64,000 bases of DNA from contig ONDJ01000001.1 in assembly GCA_900316575.1 (NCBI GenBank), forward strand, positions 248,001-312,000. The letters are read 5' to 3'. The notes under the pieces are model-generated. The model was not told where the DNA came from. It saw only the letters and a program-made list of their open reading frames with translations, and made no database searches. This document shows, one piece after another, positions 35,735-46,200 of this stretch. Positions within the stretch are counted from its first letter, which is position 1. Every line of letters starts with the position of its first letter. The DNA comes from an uncultured Prevotellaceae bacterium (lineage in GTDB: Bacteria; Bacteroidota; Bacteroidia; Bacteroidales; Bacteroidaceae). The position numbers were made by a program, and so were the translations under genes.

Positions 35735-36388
35735 TTATCTCAGATCAATGATTTCGTAATTGGGAAAGCGCGATGGATCTAAGGCGAAGTTGCTATCGGG
35801 GAAGCGTATGCCCGTCTTGATAGAGTTGATGCGTATCTTCAGCCAGTTTTTCTTACCCATTCTGACGCGGACGGAGAACGGCATGTTGTCCGCGCCGATA
35901 CTAATGTAAAGCTCTTGAATGGGGTTCTTGGTGGATTTTGAAATCAAATGTATGTCCTTGATAGGATGACCCTCGTACGTATCTTCCTCCACGCTGAGCA
36001 CGTAGCCTTGCTTGTAGATGTCTATGAAGCTATAGGGGTTGATCTGTTGCAATTCTACGCGCGTGGGTTTGCTCACATAGATTTCATTACTACCAGTCTC
36101 CAAAGCCCAAAGCGTAGCACCGTCAAACCACTGCTGAATTTGTGGCGTGACAATTTTGAACTTGCGCCCCTTGACAGCCAGTGTGCCCGAAGACGAGCCT
36201 GCCTCTTCGCGGCCATTGTATGTGGTCAATGTGAATTGGGCTTGAATGCCACCAGCATTTTTCAGCTTGTTGGCTACTTGGTCAAGCACTGCCCGCGCTT
36301 CATTTTCTTGTGCTAATAAGGTTAGCGGCATGAACAAGGCAAAAAAGAATAGGCTTATTTTGTGAAAGTTGAAGTGTCTTGTCTTCAT
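35735..36388 (-). CDS. LolA-like outer-membrane lipoprotein carrier
   Basis: This 217-residue protein has a signal peptide (to LLAQENE) and a single beta-rich domain. Features such as GGIQAQFTLTTYNG, GTLAVKGRKFKIVTPQ and QIQQWFDGATLWAL match the LolA fold used to carry lipoproteins across the periplasm. Bacteroidota LolA is divergent, so the identity is by fold and motif order rather than strict similarity. The neighbours are ftsK upstream and trxB downstream. It has its own -7 element (TATTTTTG) 35 bases before the ATG, just after the ftsK terminator. Confidence 0.82.
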   Translation of the reverse strand: MKTRHFNFHKISLFFFALFMPLTLLAQENEARAVLDQVANKLKNAGGIQAQFTLTTYNGREEAGSSSGTLAVKGRKFKIVTPQIQQWFDGATLWALETGSNEIYVSKPTRVELQQINPYSFIDIYKQGYVLSVEEDTYEGHPIKDIHLISKSTKNPIQELYISIGADNMPFSVRVRMGKKNWLKIRINSIKTGIRFPDSNFALDPSRFPNYEIIDLR

Positions 36389-36422
36389 CGTTTTGTTTTA
36401 GTTGTTTTAGACTTTCTGCTTG

Positions 36423-36430
36423 CAAAAATA
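36423..36430 (-). promoter_or_regulatory. -7 element for the lolA-like gene
   Basis: TATTTTTG on the minus strand, 34 bases before the lolA-like ATG, fits TAnnTTTG. It overlaps the T-rich tail of the ftsK terminator hairpin. Confidence 0.5.
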
Positions 36431-36438
36431 AAGCACTT

Positions 36439-36473
36439 CCCTGCGTCTCGCAAATTTGAGCTAACTCGCAGGG
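36439..36473 (-). terminator. Hairpin after ftsK
   Basis: CCCTGCG and CGCAGGG pair over 7 bp with a 21-base loop and are followed on the minus strand by GCTTTATTTTTG. It lies 31 bases past the ftsK stop. Confidence 0.5.
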
Positions 36474-36504
36474 GCATTATTAAATATTTTTAACCGTTAG
36501 TCCC

Positions 36505-39018
36505 TTAATGCAAAGATGCCAATAGCGCATCGAGTTGATTGAGGTCGGAGATGAGCACGTCGCGTGGCTTACTGCCTTGTGCAGGTCCCACGATGCCGGC
36601 TTTGCAAAGCTGGTCCATCAGTCGGCCCGCACGATTGTAGCCTATGCTGAACTTTCGCTGAATGAGCGATGTGCTTCCTTGTTGTTCTACGACAATCATG
36701 CGTGCCACTTCGTCAAACATAGCATCGAGCGATTCGTTGATTTGTCCACCACCAGGGGACGCGCCTCCGTCTTCAGCCTCTACTTCGGGCAGTAGATAAG
36801 GGGGCAGAGCTCCTGGCTGGTCTTCTATGAATTGGCAGATGCGTTCCACCTCGGGCGTATCCACGAAAGCACATTGTACACGCACGGGATCGGCTCCACT
36901 CATGCCACTAAGGAAGAGCATATCTCCCTTTCCCACCAGTTGGTTGGCTCCGGTGCGGTCGAGGATTGTGCGGCTGTCGATTTGCGACATTACCTTGAAC
37001 GACATGCGAGCGGGGAAGTTGGCCTTGATGGTACCTGTGATGATATTTGTTGTGGGGCGCTGCGTCGCAATGACCATGTGCATTCCTACGGCACGTGCCA
37101 ACTGTGCGATGCGAGCGATGGGGAGTTCCACTTCTTTACCCGCCGTCATAATCAAGTCGCCAAATTCGTCTATCACAATGACCACGTAAGGCATGAACTC
37201 GTGTCCGTTTTCGGGATTGAGCTTGCGCGACTTGAACTTTTCGTTGTACTCCTTGATATTTCTGGCCTTGGCTTTCTTGAGTAGGTCGTAACGATGGTCC
37301 ATCATCTTGCAAAGACTGCGCAAAGTCTGTACCACTTTAGTGACATCCGTAATGATGGGGTCTTCCTGCTCTGGCAGCGTGGCGATGAAGTACTTGGCTA
37401 ATGCTGCATAGATATTGAGCTCCACCTTCTTGGGGTCAACGAGTACGAGTTTCAGTTCTGCGGGATGTTTCTTGTAGAGCAGGGATGTGATGAGTGCATT
37501 GAGCCCCACGGACTTACCTTGTCCTGTGGCACCAGCAACGAGCAAGTGGGGCATTTTAGCGAGATCTACCATAAAAACTTCGTTGGTGATAGTCTTGCCT
37601 AAAGCCACGGGCAGTTCGTAACGGCTCTGCTCGAACGTTCGGCTGTTGAGCACGCTTTCCATCGAAACGATGCGTGGCTTGTTGTTGGGCACTTCTATAC
37701 CGATGGTGCCTTTTCCTGGTATGGGCGCAATGATACGAATGCCCAATGCACTCAGACTTAGCGCGATGTCGTTTTCGAGGTTGCGTATCTTGCTAATACG
37801 CACGCCAGGTGCGGGTGTAATTTCGTAGAGTGTGATGGTAGGGCCAATGGTAGCCGTGATGCGTATGATGGCTACGTCGAAATTGGCTAATACTTCCCTG
37901 ATACGCTCGCTGTTGGCGCGTTGTTCATGTTCGTTGATGGTGATACCATCGTCGTCGTAGCGCGTGAGCAGGCTCAATTTCGGGAACTTGTAGTTTTCCA
38001 AATCCTTGCGCGGGTCGTAAGGCTCCATCTGATCGGGCAGGCTTGTGATCGTATTCTTCTTCGCTTGCTTTTCGTCGCCTGGTCGCCATGCCTTAAGTTC
38101 TACAGGGTCTGTTTCGCTATTAGCAATCTCTAATGGAGCGGAATTGCTTGCTGCTTCCTGCGATCCTTTCTTGAGCTCTTCGGGTGTGAAGTCCATAATC
38201 ACGGTGTCAGCTCGCTTTGCATTGGGGTCGCGGTCGTCTATGTCGGCGTAAGGATCGGTATCGGCCTCTGCGTCGGCTTCGTTTGATATGTTAAAGATGC
38301 GTTGCCACCACCGCTTTTCAGCTGGCTTTTGTGGCAAGTCGCTGATAGGCTCCATGGCATTTTCATCCGCCGTCTTTTTGAGGTAGTCTTTCGGATTGGC
38401 AGCAAGCCTCACGAGCACCTTTGTGCGCTGCGACATATAAACGAAATAGAGTGTCAGCGTCACAAGGAGCACGGCGATACACCCCACCATGCCTATGTTC
38501 TCCGCAAAAGTCTCGCGGAGACGATCTCCATGGTTGCCACCAAGAGGGAATACAAACGGAGCGTTCTCTGATAAGAACAAAAATTGCACAACGCTCAGTG
38601 CTATGCTTCCCCATATCATCCAAAAAGATTCGTGCATGAACCATTTGAATACGTTCACTTTGTAAGCTCTGATAAGGCGCATACTGAGCTGAATGAGAAA
38701 CACGGGAATAAAGAACGAACAGAGCCCGAAGAGGTCGTTCATCATATAGTATGAAAGGCGTGCGCCCAGTGTGCCTGCATAGTTAGCGGCATGTTCCAAA
38801 TTGCCATCCACCACCCCCGTTTGGTCAACAGCTGCAGTCTGGAAGTTTGAGAGCATAGACAGGAGCATGACCAAGCTGATGGCCAGCAACACCAAGCCCG
38901 CTACAAACATAATGGTATCAAGCGATATGCGCCCCATGGCTTCCACCATTTGCGCCCAAGCGGATCGGGACTGCTTCTTACGCGCTTTTCCCGCCGCCTT
39001 ACGTTTCTTTGTCGGCAT
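36505..39018 (-). CDS. ftsK: DNA translocase FtsK
   Basis: This 837-residue protein has four N-terminal transmembrane helices (from about residue 37) that anchor it at the division septum. A short linker is followed by the RecA-like motor with Walker A GATGQGKSV, Walker B VIVIDEFGD and QRPTTNIITG. The C-terminal gamma winged-helix (FSIGYNRAGRLMDQL) should read polar DNA motifs and direct chromosome-dimer resolution. The N-terminal tail is strongly basic (KKRKAAGKARKK). Length is normal for Bacteroidota. It is preceded by one copy of the promoter-bearing repeat. Confidence 0.95.
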   Translation of the reverse strand: MPTKKRKAAGKARKKQSRSAWAQMVEAMGRISLDTIMFVAGLVLLAISLVMLLSMLSNFQTAAVDQTGVVDGNLEHAANYAGTLGARLSYYMMNDLFGLCSFFIPVFLIQLSMRLIRAYKVNVFKWFMHESFWMIWGSIALSVVQFLFLSENAPFVFPLGGNHGDRLRETFAENIGMVGCIAVLLVTLTLYFVYMSQRTKVLVRLAANPKDYLKKTADENAMEPISDLPQKPAEKRWWQRIFNISNEADAEADTDPYADIDDRDPNAKRADTVIMDFTPEELKKGSQEAASNSAPLEIANSETDPVELKAWRPGDEKQAKKNTITSLPDQMEPYDPRKDLENYKFPKLSLLTRYDDDGITINEHEQRANSERIREVLANFDVAIIRITATIGPTITLYEITPAPGVRISKIRNLENDIALSLSALGIRIIAPIPGKGTIGIEVPNNKPRIVSMESVLNSRTFEQSRYELPVALGKTITNEVFMVDLAKMPHLLVAGATGQGKSVGLNALITSLLYKKHPAELKLVLVDPKKVELNIYAALAKYFIATLPEQEDPIITDVTKVVQTLRSLCKMMDHRYDLLKKAKARNIKEYNEKFKSRKLNPENGHEFMPYVVIVIDEFGDLIMTAGKEVELPIARIAQLARAVGMHMVIATQRPTTNIITGTIKANFPARMSFKVMSQIDSRTILDRTGANQLVGKGDMLFLSGMSGADPVRVQCAFVDTPEVERICQFIEDQPGALPPYLLPEVEAEDGGASPGGGQINESLDAMFDEVARMIVVEQQGSTSLIQRKFSIGYNRAGRLMDQLCKAGIVGPAQGSKPRDVLISDLNQLDALLASLH

Positions 39019-39093
39019 ATGTCAGATAATAATTCCTTTTTCTTTTTCCTTAATTGCGTAAACAGATTTCTTAATTCCCTTTTTCGTTTACGC

Positions 39094-39187
39094 GCTGCAA
39101 AGATAGTGCAAGGCGAACGCAAAGGAAAGCAAAAGACAAAGTTTTTGTTTTCCTTTGCTGAGCCGCAGCCTATCTTGGCGAAAGCAA
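39094..39187 (-). repeat. Dispersed promoter-bearing repeat, copy upstream of ftsK
   Basis: On the minus strand it begins TTGCTTTCGCCAAGATAGGC, passes GCGGCTCAGCAAAGGAAAAC, and ends CTTGCACTATCTTTGCAGCGC. The -7 element TATCTTTG (39105-39098) lies 79 bases before the ftsK ATG. Confidence 0.75.
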
Positions 39188-39195
39188 CCTCGACT

Positions 39196-39239
39196 ACTTT
39201 TCACGCCCATGAAAAGTTTAGTTCATGGGCGTGAAAAGT
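39196..39239. repeat. Perfect 18-bp inverted repeat
   Basis: ACTTTTCACGCCCATGAA and TTCATGGGCGTGAAAAGT form a perfect stem around an 8-base loop (AAGTTTAG). There is no T-run of the length expected for a terminator, and the nearest genes on both sides diverge. It may be a protein-binding site or a mobile-element remnant. Confidence 0.75.
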
Positions 39240-39298
39240 TGAAGAGAAGGGATGCTGTTGCCCGCTACATGCGATGAATAAAAGACTTTGGGTGTATC

Positions 39299-39350
39299 GT
39301 TTCACGTTTTAAGTTGACGACTTTTAGTCTTATTCACAATATAGGCTTAC
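39299..39350 (+). repeat. 52-bp dispersed repeat, copy 2 (upstream of ruvA)
   Basis: Gap-free match (about 43 of 52) to 7001-7052 upstream of ffh, in the same orientation relative to the gene. Confidence 0.6.
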
Positions 39351-39595
39351 CCAGGGTGTCTTCAAAGAATGACAACCAAAGGATTAATCTTTTTCCGATT
39401 AGCTCGTTTGTTGGTTTTTCCTTTATTATCATTTGCTTTGGCTTGGGAAAAGGCATACTCCAAAGGCTTTTCAAAAGAACAATAGCCCTTGCGATACAAT
39501 AAATACGCCCTTCGCGCGTTAATATGTTTAGGTATATCGCGCTCGGGCGCGCAACTCCGTATGGACTACAACAAACCAAATCAAACGCACAAACT

Positions 39596-40204
39596 ATGAT
39601 CGCTTATATTGAAGGTCGTGTTGATGAATTGACTGCCGAAATGGCTGTGCTGGAAGCTAGTGGCGTGGGTTATGAATTGGCCATATCGCTACAGACCTAC
39701 GAAGCCATGCGCGGCAAGGAGCATTTTCGCCTTTACGTTTATGAACAGATGCGACAAGATCAAGCCACGCAGCTATTCGGATTTGCCAATCGCAAAGAGC
39801 GCGACCTATTTCTCTTGCTGCTTGGTGTGAGCGGTGTAGGCGGACAAACGGCTCGTAGCGTGGTTTCGGCATATAGTCCTGATGAGCTGACGCGTATCAT
39901 TGCTAACGAAGACAAGCGTGCACTCACTGCCATCAAGGGCATCGGCAAGAAAGCAGCCGAGCGCATTGTGGTGGAGCTTCGCGACAAAGTGGAAGCTCCT
40001 GTGGGTGCAGGATATGAGGCAGCAGGCGGGTCGGCGAACGTGGCTGTCCATCCCGCCATGCAAGAAGCGGTTTCTGCTTTGACAATGCTTGGTTTTCAGA
40101 GCCAAACGGCAAACAAGACCGTGGCTGCAATCATTAACGAACAGCCCGATTTGGATGCTGGTGAAGTGATCAAATTGGCTCTGAAGCAAATAACAGCTCG
40201 ATAA
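39596..40204 (+). CDS. ruvA: Holliday junction branch-migration protein RuvA
   Basis: This 202-residue protein starts at the ATG giving MIAYIEGRVDEL, the standard RuvA start; an upstream in-frame extension is rejected. Domain I (OB fold, 1-63), two helix-hairpin-helix motifs (LLGVSGVGGQTARSVV and AIKGIGKKAAERIVVEL) and the C-terminal RuvB-binding domain (from about 150) are intact. It forms the tetramer that holds Holliday junctions for RuvB. It lies 28 bases before sprA and should be cotranscribed; ruvA next to sprA is a recurring order in Bacteroidota. Confidence 0.96.
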   Translation: MIAYIEGRVDELTAEMAVLEASGVGYELAISLQTYEAMRGKEHFRLYVYEQMRQDQATQLFGFANRKERDLFLLLLGVSGVGGQTARSVVSAYSPDELTRIIANEDKRALTAIKGIGKKAAERIVVELRDKVEAPVGAGYEAAGGSANVAVHPAMQEAVSALTMLGFQSQTANKTVAAIINEQPDLDAGEVIKLALKQITAR

Positions 40205-40232
40205 AAAAGGCATAAAGCAAAAGTAAACCAGA

Positions 40233-43200
40233 ATGCGGAAGAAACAAACGGTGGGCAAGCTGACGGCTATTCTGATGGCGCTCATGGCCATTGGAGTGGC
40301 TTGGGGCATGGGTGCGGCTCGTCGCACCCATGTGCCCGCGCGTACGTTCTCCAAAGGAGATGTTTCGCACGCAGTCTTGATGGATGCTTTTGCAAAACGG
40401 CCTACAGTTTTTTTCCATAAAACAAGGAATTGGGTTCTACCCGTATGGGTTGCACCCGACGTGGAGCGCCAAGACACCATCATCACCCCCGTGAGCCCCA
40501 CAGACCCTTCCGATCCCTATGCTCCGCAAACTTATAGCGGCGACCTCAGAACGCCCGACAACATCGAAACTGGAATTTTTCTTGATGAGCGCACAGGCCA
40601 GTACCGTTTTGGAACACGCCTCAAGGGAAACACACAGTTTCTGAGCACTCCGCTATTGATGACACCCGACGAAGTAGCTCGTCGCGACAATCGACGCATT
40701 CGCCACCAGTGGTTTGCCAATCAAAACCGCACCGAAGCCATTCAGCAAGGCAAGGAAAAGTTTGATTTCACCGATATGCACTTCGACCTTGGGTTGGCTG
40801 AAAAGATTTTCGGCCCAGGAGGAGTGCGCATCAAGACAACGGGCTCTGCTTCACTGAAGATTGGTGCCAACACGCGCTTTGTGGACAATCCCTCGCTCTC
40901 AGAACGCAACCGCAATGTCTTTGGCTTTGATTTCAATGAAGACATCAACCTTTCGCTCAACGCGCGTGTGGGCGACAAGGTAAACATGGACTTCAACTAC
41001 AACTCCAAAGCCGTTGCAACTTTCGACTCGCAAAACATACGCCTGCGCTACGAAGGCAAAGAGGACGAAATCATCAAACTGATTGAGGCGGGTAACATCT
41101 CAATGCCCACCACATCGTCGTTGCTCCGAGGTGCATCGAGCCTCTTTGGTATTCGCACAGACTTCCAGTTTGGACGCTTGCAGCTTTCGGCTGTGGTGAG
41201 CCAGAAGAAGTCGTCTTCGTCGAACGTGAGCAGTGGGCGTGGCGGTGTACAGTTGCAGAGCTACGAAATCAACGCAGCCGAGTACGACGAAAACCAACAC
41301 TACTTCCTCTCCCACTTCTTCCGCGACCGCTACGATGCCAACATGTCGCAGTTGCCTAACATCATGAGCGGGTTTACCATCAACCGCATTGAAATATGGG
41401 TGACGAACAACACAGGGCAAACAACCGATACGCGCGATATTATTGCGCTGACCGACTTGGGTGAGTACCATCGTATTAGTAACAATTACTGGTCGCCTGG
41501 TAGTGACCAAAACCCCTCAAACAACAGTAACGACGAGTATTCTACGCTGGTTTCGGGCTATGCTGCTGCTCGCGACATCTCACAAGCTACAACCCTACTT
41601 GATGGACTTGGACTCAAGGGAGGAACCGACTATGAAAAAGTGGGCTCAGCTCGAAAATTGCGCACAACAGAATACAAGCTCAACAATGCTTTAGGATACA
41701 TTTCGTTAGGCACAAATCTCCAGACCGACCAGGTACTGGCCGTTGCCTACGAATATACATATAAGGGCCAAACTTATCAAGTGGGTGAATTCTCAACCGA
41801 CATCGCAGAAAACAGTCAGGCTCTCTTTGTCAAATCCCTTAAGAACACTTCATGTACACCACAGCAGGGCAACTGGGATTTGATGATGAAGAATGTGTAT
41901 TACCTTGGCGCCACCAATTTGCAGAAAGACAAATTCCGTTTAGACATTAAGTTTCTCAGCGACACTAGCGGAGTTTGGCTCAACTACTTACCCGAATCGG
42001 GACTGCGCGATAGGAAACTCATTCAGCTGTTGGGCATGGACCGATTGGACAACAACAATCGTCGCAATGCGAATAGTTACTATGACTATGTTGAAGGCTA
42101 CACCATTGATGCCAACAATGGCCTTGTAATCTTTCCCGTCGTAGAACCCTTTGGTGCATATATGCGTCAGGCTATTGGCAATGATGCGCTGGCAGACAAG
42201 TATGTGTTCCAAGAACTCTACGACAGCACACGCACCATTGCCAAACAGATTGCAGAAAAAAATAAGTTTGTTATAGCCGGTGAATATCGAGCCAGTCGCA
42301 ACGATGAAATATCTCTCGGGGCTACCAATATTCCGCGTGGAAGTGTTGTCGTTACCGCAGGAGGCCAAAAGCTGACAGAAGGAACTGATTATACGGTGGA
42401 TTATTACAGTGGCATTGTTCACATTGTTAATAAGAGCATTCTTGATGCTGGTACACCTGTCAACGTTAGTCTAGAGAGTAACACCGACTATGGTATGCAG
42501 CGAAAGACAATGCTGGGGCTTAACTGGCAGTACGACTACAGCAAGAACCTTACCTTCGGCGGTACCATCATGCACTTGCACGAGCAAGCACTGACCACAA
42601 AAGTCTCTATGGGCAGCGAGCCGATCAACAACACACTATGGGGTCTAAACCTATCGTGGAAGACTGAAAGCCAATGGCTCACCAACGTATTCGACCGCTT
42701 ACCCCTCTTACATCTCACACAACCTTCAAGCATCAGTCTTACTGCCGAATTTGCCCAACTCATAGCAGGAAGCAATAGTCAATCGCAGAGTGGCTCTTCG
42801 TACCTCGACGACTTTGAAAATGCCAACACCGACTTCGACATCTCCGATCCGCGCGAATGGGTGCTGAGTAGCACACCGTCAATGTTTAGCGAAAGTGCCT
42901 ATTCCAACGATGTGCGCTACGGTTACAATCGCGCTTTGATGGCATGGTACTACATCGATCCGCTCTTCACGCGCCGCAGTTCTTCGCTCACGCCAGGTTA
43001 CATCAAGAACGACTTAGCGCAGTTGAGCGACCCCTTTGTTCGCGAAGTGTACATCAACGAACTCTTCCCCAACCGCTCAATAAATTATAAAGAGGCCTCC
43101 ACACTCAACGTGCTGAACCTTGCATTCTATCCCAACGAACGTGGCCCCTACAACCTTGACCCTTCATTGGATGCTAATGGTCGCTTGAGTAATCCACAGA

Positions 43201-46200
43201 GTCGCTGGGGCGGCATGATGCGCAAACTCGACAACACCGACTTCGAGGCTTCCAACATTGAATACATCGAATTCTGGTTGATGGACCCCTTTGTCAAGGC
43301 AAAACTTGATGGAAGCGATCCGAGCGGCGACCTCTACATCAACCTGGGTGAGGTAAGCGAAGACATACTTAAGGACGGCAAGAAATTCTACGAAAGCGGA
43401 ATGCCTACCAACGACGATCCCTCACAATACGAAGAAACAATCTGGGGACGTGTGCCTAAGCAAACCAGCGTCACTTATGCGTTCAACACCCAGAGCGGAG
43501 CACGGTTGCGACAAGACGTTGGTCTGAACGGATTGACCAGCACAGAAGAGCAGACGTTTGGCGTTTATGCAGACTACCTCAATGCCGTACGAAACGTGTT
43601 AAGACCTGAAGTGTACGACAGTATAGCAGCCAACCCCAGTGGCGACCGCTACCACTTCTTCCGTGGTACGGACTATGACAATGCACGTCTGGGTGTGCTC
43701 GACCGCTATAAGTATATCAACCACCCCAATGGCAACAGCGTGGATGCCGATCATTCTCCAGAGAGCTACTCCACGGCCTATAAGACCACGCCAGACGTAG
43801 AAGATATCAACCAAGACTATACGCTCAACGAGTACGAAAAATACTACCAGTATCATATCCATATTGATCCTGCACAGATGCAAGTGGGACAAAACTACAT
43901 CGTTGACAGTCGTACAGCTACACCAACACTTCGCGACGGCACAAAGCCCGAAATTACATGGTATCTCTTCCGCATTCCTGTTGACCAATATGAAAGCCGT
44001 GTGGGAAACATCAGCGACTTCACAAGCATACGTTTCATGCGCATGTTCCTCACGGGGTTCAAAGAGCCCGTAGTGTTACGTTTTGGTACGTTCAACCTGG
44101 TTCACGGCGATTGGCGCACCTACGACCAAGCACTTTATACGGCTGATATTGGCGAAGGAAGCGGCACGCTGGCTGTTAGTAGTGTAAGTTTCGAAGAGAA
44201 TGCCGAGAAATCTCCCGTGAACTACGTTATTCCCCCAGGCATTAGCCGTGTGCTACAACCTGGTTCCGACCAGATATTAGAAAACGACGAACAAGCCTTG
44301 TCGCTCATTGTTGAGAATCTTGCCAGCGGTGATGCACGTGCTGTGTATAAAAACACGAATATCGACTTACGAAACTATCGCCACCTCCAGATGTACGCAC
44401 ATGCTAACGCACTGACAGGCGACCATGAGCTCCAAGACGGACAAATGAGCATTTTCCTACGACTTGGCACCGACTTCAAAAACAACTACTACGAATACGA
44501 AGTGCCGCTCACCATCACACCCGAAGGACGCTATTCGCAAGGAAGCAACGGAGCGCGTGCCGTTTGGCCTGAAGACAACATGCTGGAGATAGATTTCGAC
44601 CAACTGACCACCATTAAGCGCAACCGAAATCTCAGACGAAGCCAGGGACAAGCTTCGTACGGCCAAGTATATAGCGAATACGACCCCAACAAGCCTCAAG
44701 CAAAAATCAGCATCATGGGTAACCCTTCATTAGGCGATGTGCGTGTCATTATGATCGGTGTGAGAAACAACAGCCGTGCTACGCGCAGTGTTGAAGTTTG
44801 GGCCAATGAATTGCGACTTCAGAACTACGCCAACGACGGCGGTTGGGCAGCACGTGCACAGCTCAACGTTCAACTCAGCGACTTTGCAACCGTGAATGTC
44901 ACAGGCCATGTAGAAACCGAAGGCTTCGGCGGATTGGAAGAAACTGTTACGCAGCGTCGCAATGACAACCTAACAGAATATACGGTAACAACCAATGTGC
45001 AGTTGGGCAAGCTCTTCCCCGAAAGTTTCAAACTCAATGCACCGCTTTACTATTCCTATGGCAAGCAAACCATACAGCCAAAATACAATCCCCTCGACAC
45101 CGATATGCCCATGGACGATGCCCTCGACGGCTTCGCCACACAACACGAACGCGACTCGCTCACCAATATCACCAATCGCGTGGTGAGAACAACCAACATC
45201 AGCCTTAGCGGTGTGCGCTTCGGAGTTAGCACGAAGAACCACCCCATGCCTTACGACCCTGCTAACTTCACCTTTGGATTCGCCACCAACAAACGCTACA
45301 CAACGGGCGAAACCACCGTATGGGAACGCGAGCAAGAGTGGAAATATAGTTTGGCTTATAGCTACTCGCCAGTCTATAAAAGTTTTGAACCCTTCAAGAA
45401 GATGAAGAGCAAGAGCCAATGGCTCAAGATTTTAAAAGATTTCGGTCTGAACTTCCTTCCTCAGAGCATTACGTTCAACACCGACATAACCCGACGCTAT
45501 TACGAATACCAAGAACGTGACGTTGAAAATTTAGAAAACACAAGCCTGCCCCTTGCATGGTCGAGCGACTTTTTCTGGAACAGAAACTTCTCCCTGCGTT
45601 GGGACTTGACAAAGAACTTGCACGCAAGTTTCCAAAGTGCCACAAACGCTGAAATTGAACAGCCCTACACGCCTGTTAATCGTGATTTATACCCAGATGC
45701 TTACACAGCCTGGAAAGACAGTGTGTGGAGAAGCATCGCCCATTTGGGTACTCCGCTAACTTATCAACAAAACTTCGAGGCAAGTTTGAAACTTCCCATC
45801 AACAAAATCCCTGCATTCGATTGGATCACAGCAGATGCAACCTATAACGCTACCTACAACTGGACGCGTGGCGCTGAGCTTGACGATGGCACATCGCTTG
45901 GCAACACCATAGCCAACAATCGCAGCATCAATGGAAACTTACGGTTGAATTTTGAAACGCTCTACAATCATGTGCCATTCCTCAAGGCTGCTAACAGTCG
46001 CTTCAACTCCAGCGGCTCTTCAGGCGGGCGCAGTAGCGGACAGGGGCGCAGTGGAGGACGACCTCAAACAGGTAGCGCGGCTGCCAATCGTCCACGAAAC
46101 TTTGAGAAAGAAGTACAACTCATGCCCGACACCACTGTGACGCTCCCCCACGGACAGAAGTCGAAAAAGATACGCGTCACGGCTATTCGCTCCGATGGCA

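Larger units (their letters stand above)
39019..39595. other. Repeat-rich intergenic region between ftsK and ruvA
   Basis: The 577-base divergent region holds no gene I can support. It contains the promoter-bearing repeat reading toward ftsK, a strong 18-bp hairpin, and the 52-bp repeat shared with the ffh upstream region. A small frame at 39314-39502 looks like chance. I could not find a well-formed promoter immediately upstream of ruvA. Confidence 0.55.

Noticed and set aside
39314..39502. Short plus-strand frame between ftsK and ruvA
   Set aside because: No recognisable content, and it begins inside the 52-bp repeat.
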